From Symbiobacteriaceae bacterium (GTDB lineage Bacteria > Bacillota > JAAYKD01 > WRDA01): DNA of 5,073 bases. Positions 1 to 4,687 of the stretch are shown here, piece by piece (positions within the stretch are counted from its first letter, which is position 1; every line of letters begins with the position of its first letter). Location of the stretch: positions 1 to 5,073 of the forward strand of contig WRDA01000124.1 in assembly GCA_009783675.1 (NCBI GenBank). Reading direction: 5' to 3'. The notes beneath the pieces are model-generated. The model was not told the origin of the DNA and did no database searches. It saw nothing but the letters and a program-made list of their open reading frames with translations. Both the position numbers and the translations under genes were made by a program.

Positions 1-285
1 AGGATGCAGAACAAGGTCTTTGTTGCATTCATTGCCCTCATAATTGCCTCGTCAATCTATGAAACGATGAGCAGGCAGGGATTACACAACTCGATGACCC
101 TAGACAGGCTTTTACTGACCATTGATAAGCTTAAATCGGCGCAAATATCAGGAAAGACGGTGCTACGCCCAATTACAAGAGAACAATCTGATATTTTCGC
201 AGCGTTTAATTTACCACTTCCCGATAGTAACATTGGGCTACCAACAGAGACAAAGAAGCGGGGAAGAAAATCCAGAGCAGTGTAG
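1..285 (+). CDS. DDE transposase, C-terminal fragment (IS4/IS1634-like)
   Basis: The reading frame is open from base 1, so this is the 3' part of a gene that begins outside the window. The ATG at 4 is probably an internal methionine, not a start. The visible part opens with a hydrophobic stretch (FVAFIALIIASSIY). Next come a helical LLLTIDKLKSAQ segment, the sequence PITREQSDIFAAFNLPLP, and a basic tail (KKRGRKSR) before the TAG at 283-285. This order is how IS4/IS1634-type DDE transposases end. From family knowledge, the C-terminal part follows the last catalytic glutamate, so no catalytic residue can be checked here. Intactness of the element cannot be judged. Family assignment is by recalled sequence pattern; the exact IS group is uncertain. 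Confidence 0.75.
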   Translation, partial: RMQNKVFVAFIALIIASSIYETMSRQGLHNSMTLDRLLLTIDKLKSAQISGKTVLRPITREQSDIFAAFNLPLPDSNIGLPTETKKRGRKSRAV

Positions 286-357
286 CTAAGTGGAGTGGGA
301 GCGATGGTCATCCTTAGTACTATCGCCTAAGTTAAATAGTTTTCGGGAAATTAGGTG
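286..357 (+). mobile_element. Probable right end of the IS4/IS1634-like element
   Basis: This is the noncoding tail after the transposase stop. It contains an 8-bp stem (301-308 with 319-326, one G-T pair, 10-base loop). A further overlapping pair, CTTAG 313-317 with CTAAG 327-331, competes with it. There is no T-tract, so it is not an obvious terminator. The end of the tail, around TTTCGGGAAATTAGG (341-355), is a plausible terminal inverted repeat. The left end and target duplication are outside the window, so the exact boundary is inferred. Confidence 0.4.
353..357 (+). promoter_or_regulatory. Ribosome binding site for the nuclease gene
   Basis: AGGTG lies 5 bases before the GTG at 363. 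It supports that unusual start. It sits in or directly against the presumed insertion-sequence end. Confidence 0.5.
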
Positions 358-362
358 ATTAA

Positions 363-1460
363 GTGTTTCTTATCGATAGAACCTCAAGGAAGGTCACCCC
401 CCTAGAGCAAAAATCATTCATTAGTCTCGCCATGTCTGAGAGAAGGGATCTCCAGGAATGGATTGTTGACCATCCCAGCATACTACGAGAGTCGCTTCTT
501 ATCATCCAGAAGGAATTCGACGGGTTTCCCGGCACCAATGAACGCTTGGATTTACTTGCTCTCGATGAAGCGGGAAGATTGGTGATCATCGAAAATAAAC
601 TTGATGACTCTGGACGCGATGTAGTCTGGCAGGCTTTGAAATATGTATCCTACTGCGCAACATTGACAAAGAAGCAGATTATTGATATTTTCCAGCGATA
701 TTTGGGTAGTAGCAGCATCGCAGAAGATAAACTGTGCGAATTCTTTGATAACGCAGACATCGAGAGCATTAGGTTAAACCCTTCCGACGGTGATCAACGT
801 ATCATTTTAGTCGCAGCAAACTTCCGCAGAGAAGTCACTGCAACCGTTCTGTGGCTCCGTGACCATGGTATCGACATTAAGTGCATCAAGGTTACTCCAT
901 TCCAGGATGGAGAGAGACTCTACCTTGACATCGAGCAAATACTTCCTATTCAAGATATTGGTGAGTACCAGATCAGCCTCACTAACAAGAAGCAAGAAGA
1001 GGCTGTCTCACGCAAGGAAGAAGCTAGCAGACATACCTTGCGACTCGAATTTTGGACACAAGCGCTTCCTGTCATTGCTGAAAGATGCCCGATATTTACT
1101 AACAGGTCTCCATCACGTGATAATTGGATAAGCGGAGCCAGCGGTCGTAGCGGTGTCCAGATTGTTCCTGTTATCCTCATGCATAGTGCACGTGCCGAAG
1201 TCTACATAGATATGGGTGATTGGGGCAAGAACAAGGATCTTTTCGATTCGTTGCTCCACAGGCGACTAATAATAGAAAAATCATTGGGATACGAGTTGGA
1301 GTGGTCACGACTCACCGAAAAGAGAGGATGTCGTATCTTTGTTGGATACAGTAAAAGCGGCTTACTTGATAAGGAGAACTGGAGCAAGGTTACCGAGTTC
1401 TTGGCAGAGCATGTGACGAGTTTGTATAATTGCTTTCTGAATGTACTGACAAGCATCTAA
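363..1460 (+). CDS. PD-(D/E)XK nuclease-like protein with DUF4268-type C-terminus
   Basis: A 365-residue protein, close to the length I recall for this family. Residues 55-100 hold the recognisable core: NERLDLLALD, then VIIENKLDD, then QALKY. D63, E77 and K79 fit the D...ExK metal-binding triad of PD-(D/E)XK nucleases of the NucS/endonuclease-like type, and Q90 is a possible accessory residue. Residues about 225-365 (LEFWTQ, then W255, YIDMGDWGKNK, and IEKSLGYELEW) match the DUF4268 pattern. A charged linker (205-224) joins the two parts. The start is GTG at 363, because an in-frame TAA sits at 360-362; the first residues (MFLIDR) match how homologues begin, so the protein looks complete. 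No signal peptide or membrane segment is visible, so it should be cytoplasmic. Function in the family is not firmly known to me; DNA cleavage in phage defence or repair is an inference. It has no obvious methylase or helicase partner here. Confidence 0.8.
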   Translation: MFLIDRTSRKVTPLEQKSFISLAMSERRDLQEWIVDHPSILRESLLIIQKEFDGFPGTNERLDLLALDEAGRLVIIENKLDDSGRDVVWQALKYVSYCATLTKKQIIDIFQRYLGSSSIAEDKLCEFFDNADIESIRLNPSDGDQRIILVAANFRREVTATVLWLRDHGIDIKCIKVTPFQDGERLYLDIEQILPIQDIGEYQISLTNKKQEEAVSRKEEASRHTLRLEFWTQALPVIAERCPIFTNRSPSRDNWISGASGRSGVQIVPVILMHSARAEVYIDMGDWGKNKDLFDSLLHRRLIIEKSLGYELEWSRLTEKRGCRIFVGYSKSGLLDKENWSKVTEFLAEHVTSLYNCFLNVLTSI

Positions 1461-1692
1461 GATTCATCGATAGTCTCTCGTTGAAGACTTATGTAGGCTA
1501 TTTTAGAGGTATTGAGGTTCGCATGGATAATAATTAGTCATAAAAATATCAAGTATAATTAAAAGCCTGCATAATTACGGAGCATTTCAAGTTCTAGAAA
1601 CAGTTCAGAATCATCCGGGTAGATCATAACCGCTTGGTATAGCAAAAATAAAATAATCATGGAATGAAACCCAATGCTTTTTTTCTAACAGC
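1461..1692. other. Intergenic stretch without recognisable gene
   Basis: This AT-rich spacer has stops in all forward frames and no convincing terminator after the nuclease gene. GTCT 1473-1476 and AGAC 1485-1488 could form only a 4-bp stem. A perfect TATAAT at 1554-1559 has no -35 box at 16-18 bases. I see no RNA gene. Confidence 0.6.
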
Positions 1693-2172
1693 ATGAATGT
1701 CAGCATCGAAGCCGCTTTGGCGCATGCTCCTCATATTTCAAAACTGTTCAGAGTGCTAATCAATAGCGGAGTCATAAGGCTGCTTGAAAGTAAGAGCCTT
1801 CGAGATATAGTTTCGCTTGCCCAACTCCTTGGAGAGTTGGATGACGGAACACGCTTCTTCTTTCGCCATGACTCCTTGCAGTTCTGGAAGAGAGTTTTGC
1901 CCGTTTCACCTATGATCTTGATGATGAGGCTATTCTATATAGAGAGGGGCAAATGAGCGTTTTTATTAGAAGCTCGTTACGATCAGCTGTTTGACAGTGG
2001 GTTGATAACTTTCGATGTTCATGGCAAACTACACATGAGTAATGAGGTCAAACCAGATCAGCGTGATCGTCTGGGTATTCACCAGGAAGCTCGACTTAGA
2101 TTTCTAGCCCCGCGTCACGAACCTTACCTTGCTTGGCATCGCGAAAACGTGTTCTACGGATGTGGTCTCTGA
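1693..2172 (+). pseudogene. Broken HNH endonuclease gene (HNH_2-like C-terminus)
   Basis: The clear part is the 3' end, 1957-2172: FLLEARYDQLFDSGLITFD, then MSNEVKPDQRDRLGIH, then PRHEPYLAWHRENVF, ending at TGA 2170-2172. It matches the segment after the HNH core in HNH_2-type endonucleases, where NGLLL..xYDxLFDxGLI precedes a PYLxWHRExVF tail. The same frame upstream carries a TGA at 1954-1956. The open stretch before it (1693-1953) encodes residues I do not recognise. Another frame, 1872-1995, reads FARFTYDLDDEAILYREGQMSVF; RxGQ..F is typical of the segment just before the HNH core. The residues expected between them, with the catalytic histidines and asparagine and any zinc cysteines, are absent. 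At least one frameshift, one stop and one deletion are therefore implied. The ATG at 1693 has no ribosome binding site. The product is almost certainly inactive. Confidence 0.65.
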
Positions 2173-2196
2173 ATGCCAGCTTATCAAAAAATTCTA

Positions 2197-2220
2197 GCCG
2201 ACAGCTTTGGGCATGATGGC
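2197..2220 (+). repeat. Imperfect hairpin, possible IS200/IS605 left-end structure
   Basis: GCCG-A-CA (2197-2203) can pair with TG-A-TGGC (2214-2220) around a 10-base loop, with one mismatch and one G-T pair. It lies about 40 bases before the tnpA remnant, where elements of this family carry their subterminal recognition hairpin. The stem is weak and the cleavage site cannot be fixed. Confidence 0.3.
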
Positions 2221-2226
2221 AAAAAA

Positions 2227-2255
2227 TTGACATAGTACCATCAATATAGTATACT
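2227..2255 (+). promoter_or_regulatory. Near-consensus sigma-70 promoter
   Basis: TTGACA (2227-2232) is a perfect -35 box. It is followed by a 17-base spacer and TATACT (2250-2255), five of six matches to the -10 consensus. Transcription would start near 2262, at the ATG of the tnpA remnant. With no terminator visible before 2480, it would run into the secreted-protein gene with a leader of about 220 bases. Confidence 0.7.
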
Positions 2256-2261
2256 GTCATT

Positions 2262-2436
2262 ATGAACTATAAGTCTAACAACAACGTAGTCTACTCATGT
2301 AAGTATCATGTGGTGTGGTGTACCAAGTACCGGTGTAAAGTCCTTAGTTGGCAGTAATCCCCTGGAGACAATCCAACAGTATATCGAGAGCCAAGAGAGG
2401 ACAGACAGGAGGGTGCGACATATAAAAAGCGGATAA
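2262..2436 (+). pseudogene. tnpA: Internally deleted IS200/IS605 tnpA (Y1 HUH transposase)
   Basis: The first 28 codons (MNYKSNNNVVYSCKYHVVWC, then TKYRCKVL) are the typical N-terminus of the Y1 single-strand transposase of IS200/IS605 elements. After CTT at 2343-2345 the frame leaves the family pattern and stops at TAA 2355-2357. From about 2347, one frame over, the sequence reads VGSNPLETIQQYIESQ and ends at TAA 2434-2436, matching the family's C-terminal helix. The tyrosine there, with glutamine four residues on (YIESQ), corresponds to the nucleophile tyrosine and its partner in IS608-type TnpA. The whole middle, including the HUH histidine pair, is missing: about 50 intact codons remain of roughly 130-150 in the family. 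It cannot encode an active enzyme. The element could move only if an intact relative acted on its ends. Confidence 0.85.
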
Positions 2437-2467
2437 GTTTCGTATCTATCCAAATCCAGAACAGGAA
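2426..2467 (+). pseudogene. tnpB: 5' remnant of IS605-type tnpB
   Basis: The 14 codons from 2426 read KADKFRIYPNPEQE. This matches the N-terminus of TnpB proteins, which commonly begin with KAYKFRIYPNxEQE. The remnant overlaps the 3' end of the tnpA remnant, as in IS605 elements with tnpA and tnpB in the same direction. No start codon is preserved; TAA 2423-2425 lies directly upstream. The frame is the same as that of the secreted-protein gene starting at 2480, with no stop between them. The rest of tnpB, including the RuvC-like nuclease, is gone. Confidence 0.7.
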
Positions 2468-2470
2468 GGA
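2464..2470 (+). promoter_or_regulatory. Ribosome binding site of the 594-residue protein
   Basis: GGAAGGA, 9 bases before the ATG at 2480. It overlaps the last codons of the tnpB remnant and supports ATG 2480 as the start. Confidence 0.7.
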
Positions 2471-2479
2471 AAAAAGACC

Positions 2480-4264
2480 ATGCGTATCTCATCTCAAAGA
2501 GCTGTGCGGATAATTATTTTCTTTGCTCTGTTAATATCCATACTTGCAACCTTTTCCCAGATAGTAAGCGCCGCCGAAAGCTTTACCCTCTATTTCGAGG
2601 AGAGGGGAGGTGTTTGGAACCTCTACGCAGGTAGTGAAGGGGGTGTCTACTCCATCGGCAGTCCGGGACAGTATTGGTCGGTATCCGGTAGTACTTTAAC
2701 CTTGAAGAACTTTCAGTTCCAGAGCTCTGCTACCCCTGCACTCTCTCTAGCCGACGGGGCAACCCTTACCCTGGAAGGTGCCAACTCTATTGCCAGTACT
2801 TCCAGTGGATCTTCCACCTCTATCGGAATTTTGGGTACAGGTAACCTGGCCATTAGTGGCACCGGCTCCCTGGAGGTGCAAGGTGGCTCGGCCAGCGGAA
2901 TGTACTCTAGCAGCTGTGGCATAGCCGTGAACTCTACTCTGATTATCAACGGCAGCAAGGTGATAGCACAAAGTGGGCAGGCATCCGCTTCACAACAGAT
3001 GGCTCTTACTATAGGTATAAGTGCCAAAAGTTTAATCGTCAACGGGGACGCTGAGGTGACAGGAATTGGCAACCAAACCACAGCACCATATTCCAGGAGA
3101 GCGGGTATAGAGGTTAGTTCTCTCGATATCAGTGCTGGCGTAGTTACGGCTATAAGTGAAGATGTAGCTCTAAGCCCAGGTGTGTACAACGTGCCCGCTG
3201 GGTATGCTTATACCGTGGCAAGCAATACGGAGGGATTATACCCTACCATAGGCATCGGACCTTTTGCTATAACCAGCAATTATAAATATGCCAGGATTGC
3301 CTCGAGCAGTACCCCAGGACCAGTTAGCTTTACCCTCTATTTCGAAAATAGGGGAGGTGTTTGGAGCCTCTACGCAGGTAGCGAAGGAGGCGCCTACTCC
3401 ATCGGCAGTCCGGGACAGTATTGGTCGGTATCCGGCAGTACTTTAACCTTGAAGAACTTTCAGTTCCAGAGCTCTGCTACCCCAGCACTCTCGTTAGCCG
3501 ACGGGGCAACTATTATCCTGGAGGGTGCCAGCTTTATTACCAGTACTTCCAGTGGAAGTTCTTCTACCGGAATCTTGGGTGCAGGTAATCTGACCATTGA
3601 TGGCACCGGCTCTCTGGAGGTGCAAGGAGGCTCGGCCGGCGGAATGTACTCAGGTAGCCGCGGTATATACGTGGAAGCTACGCTAACTATCAACGGCGGC
3701 AAGGTGGTGGCACGAAGTGGGTATGCATCGGCTTCGTCACAGATGGCGACTACTGTAGGTATCAGTGCCAATAGTTTAATCGTCAACTGGGAGGGGGAGG
3801 TGACAGGCATTGGTAACCAAACCTCTGCCCCATATTCCAGGAGAGCGGGTATAGAGGTTAGTTCCCTGGAGATCAGTTCTGGCGTAGTTACGGCCATAGG
3901 TGAAGACGCCGCTCTAAGCTCAGGTGTTTACAATGTGCCCGCAGGGTATGCTTATACCGTTGCCAACAATACTGGTGGATTAAACCCCACCATAGGCACC
4001 GGTCCTTTTGCTATAACCAGTAGTCATAAATACGCCAAGATTGATGCGGGGTGGCCTCTCTGGCTGCAACTTACTGCATGGCAGGTACGAGATATAGTCG
4101 GCACCTTCAAGGAAGGGGATATTGCTTTCTGCAACACCACCCAGGGGGGGAGAATACGAGTTAAGCAACATGTCAACGCTTTCACCGGATTAGCCGCCTT
4201 ATACCGCAGCGATGGCGGCAAAATTATCTGGACATCCATTAACATCATAAAGGAAGAGCCGTAA
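2480..4264 (+). CDS. Secreted two-module beta-helix-like protein, 594 residues
   Basis: The N-terminus is a Sec signal peptide: basic start, hydrophobic core (residues 11-25), likely cleavage after VSA at A31. Two copies of one module follow, residues 34-273 and 283-521, joined by a 9-residue linker rich in Ser and Pro. Each module opens with FTLYFE.RGGVW and YSIGSPGQYW, then passes into short turns such as STLTLKNFQF, ATLTLEGA, GNLAISGTGSLEVQGG and LIVNGDAEVTGIG. These alternate hydrophobic and Gly/Asn/Ser residues as right-handed beta-helix proteins do. Similar sequences are often called carbohydrate-binding domain proteins in Gram-positive bacteria, so polysaccharide binding is an inference. 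Residues 522-594 are unique, tryptophan-rich and unrecognised. No LPXTG, C-terminal membrane segment or SLH domain is visible, so surface retention is unexplained. No catalytic motif is recognised. It precedes another secreted protein but ends in its own terminator. Confidence 0.85.
   Translation: MRISSQRAVRIIIFFALLISILATFSQIVSAAESFTLYFEERGGVWNLYAGSEGGVYSIGSPGQYWSVSGSTLTLKNFQFQSSATPALSLADGATLTLEGANSIASTSSGSSTSIGILGTGNLAISGTGSLEVQGGSASGMYSSSCGIAVNSTLIINGSKVIAQSGQASASQQMALTIGISAKSLIVNGDAEVTGIGNQTTAPYSRRAGIEVSSLDISAGVVTAISEDVALSPGVYNVPAGYAYTVASNTEGLYPTIGIGPFAITSNYKYARIASSSTPGPVSFTLYFENRGGVWSLYAGSEGGAYSIGSPGQYWSVSGSTLTLKNFQFQSSATPALSLADGATIILEGASFITSTSSGSSSTGILGAGNLTIDGTGSLEVQGGSAGGMYSGSRGIYVEATLTINGGKVVARSGYASASSQMATTVGISANSLIVNWEGEVTGIGNQTSAPYSRRAGIEVSSLEISSGVVTAIGEDAALSSGVYNVPAGYAYTVANNTGGLNPTIGTGPFAITSSHKYAKIDAGWPLWLQLTAWQVRDIVGTFKEGDIAFCNTTQGGRIRVKQHVNAFTGLAALYRSDGGKIIWTSINIIKEEP
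2579..3298 (+). repeat. Tandem module, copy 1
   Basis: Encodes residues 34-273. It matches copy 2 at an offset of 747 bases until a one-codon indel near residues 111-115, where copy 1 is longer by one codon. In 2647-2736 only base 2689 (T) differs from copy 2; the other parts diverge more. Confidence 0.95.
3326..4042 (+). repeat. Tandem module, copy 2
   Basis: Encodes residues 283-521, matching copy 1 with substitutions and one missing codon. The lone cysteine of copy 1 (C146) is an arginine here. The stretch 3394-3483 is the near-identical block. Confidence 0.95.
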
Positions 4265-4290
4265 GAGGTATGTAAAATCTGTTAGGTGTT

Positions 4291-4308
4291 CCTTTGGTTT
4301 TTCAAAGG
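4291..4308 (+). repeat. Short hairpin downstream of the secreted-protein gene
   Basis: CCTTTG (4291-4296) and CAAAGG (4303-4308) form a perfect 6-bp stem with a six-base loop. No T-tract follows, so it is not itself a terminator. It may protect the 3' end of the message. Confidence 0.4.
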
Positions 4309-4353
4309 CTCCTTAAAAAGACGATGAACCCATAAAGGCGCATGACCACCATA

Positions 4354-4405
4354 GCCGCCGCGATGACAAAGGAAATTTTTCCTTTCATCGCGGCGGCTTC
4401 TTTTT
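4354..4405 (+). terminator. Intrinsic terminator
   Basis: The left arm 4354-4372 (starting GCCGCCGCGATGA) pairs with the right arm 4381-4397, with a two-base CA bulge on the left. The GC-rich base is directly followed by TTCTTTTT (4398-4405). It should end the transcript of the secreted-protein gene and separate it from the next gene. Confidence 0.9.
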
Positions 4406-4550
4406 GTCAACAAATTCTGATTTTAAAACAAAAGTCATTTTACAAAAATATCACGTGACTTTTACATAAATATGGTATTGGTCTCTATCTAGCATTTTCA
4501 TAATGTAGGTGGCAGCTTCTCATGGCTAAAGTCAGAAGTTTTACGCGCAT

Positions 4551-4576
4551 TTGACAAATGTTTTTTAACATAGATT
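4551..4576 (+). promoter_or_regulatory. Tentative promoter overlapping a palindrome
   Basis: TTGACA (4551-4556) is a perfect -35 box, but the best -10 candidate, TAGATT (4571-4576), is at only 14 bases and matches poorly. At 17 bases there is no good -10. The -35 lies inside the palindrome 4548-4560, so a bound protein there would block or recruit polymerase. The true start site is uncertain. Confidence 0.3.
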
Positions 4577-4616
4577 TGACTTTTCATAGGGAAGGAGGAC
4601 TGTTTTTTAATTGCAA

Positions 4617-4646
4617 CCTGTCCCTTGAGACTGTCTCGAGCTCAGG
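4617..4646 (+). promoter_or_regulatory. Leader RNA hairpin
   Basis: CCTG (4617-4620) pairs with CAGG (4643-4646), and CTTGAG (4624-4629) with CTCGAG (4635-4640, one G-U pair), around an ACTGT loop with a small asymmetric internal loop. CTTGAG is also perfectly complementary to CTCAAG at 4655-4660, allowing an alternative fold. No known riboswitch class is recognised. Confidence 0.4.
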
Positions 4647-4673
4647 TAATTAGACTCAAGTAAAAATCAAAAA

Positions 4674-4678
4674 AGGAG
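4674..4678 (+). promoter_or_regulatory. Ribosome binding site of the gene at 4688
   Basis: AGGAG within AAAAAGGAGA ends 9 bases before ATG 4688. It fixes the start of the partial gene. Confidence 0.8.
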
Positions 4679-4687
4679 AAAAGAAAA

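Larger units (their letters stand above)
4406..4687 (+). promoter_or_regulatory. Upstream region of the second secreted-protein gene
   Basis: This AT-rich noncoding stretch is rich in symmetrical elements. AAAGTCA occurs four times: forward at 4431 and 4528, inverted at 4456 and 4577. TCACGTGA at 4451-4458 is a perfect palindrome. CATTTG-A-CAAATG at 4548-4560 is a 13-base palindrome over a TTGACA box. An AAGGAGG lies at 4592-4598, far from any proper start. A hairpin-forming leader occupies 4617-4660. No protein-coding gene is supported here. Confidence 0.65.

Noticed and set aside
301..331. Terminator after the transposase gene
   Set aside because: The stem is present but has no T-tract, and the alternative stems overlap. 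It is more likely part of the IS end.
1554..1559. Perfect TATAAT as a promoter for the region after 1560
   Set aside because: No -35-like box lies at 15-19 bases, and only a pseudogene follows.
1693..1956. Stand-alone 87-residue protein
   Set aside because: It has no ribosome binding site, and the same frame continues past the TGA into clear HNH endonuclease sequence. It is better read as part of a broken gene.
2423..2479. N-terminal extension of the secreted protein into the tnpB remnant
   Set aside because: The frame is open from 2426 but has no ATG, GTG or TTG before 2480, and the signal peptide begins properly at ATG 2480.
2713..3189. Long reverse-strand open frame (158 codons), with a sister frame at 3460-3897
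   Set aside because: Both lie antisense to the duplicated module and resemble each other only because the modules do. They have no ribosome binding site, signal or domain, so they are shadows of the real gene.
2579..4042. CRISPR or VNTR-like repeat array
   Set aside because: There are only two long coding copies, without short repeats or spacers; this is a protein-module duplication.
4647..4652. TAATTA as a -10 with TTGAGA (4625-4630) as -35
   Set aside because: The -10 matches the consensus poorly, and the elements lie inside the hairpin leader. It would leave a very short leader; not supported.
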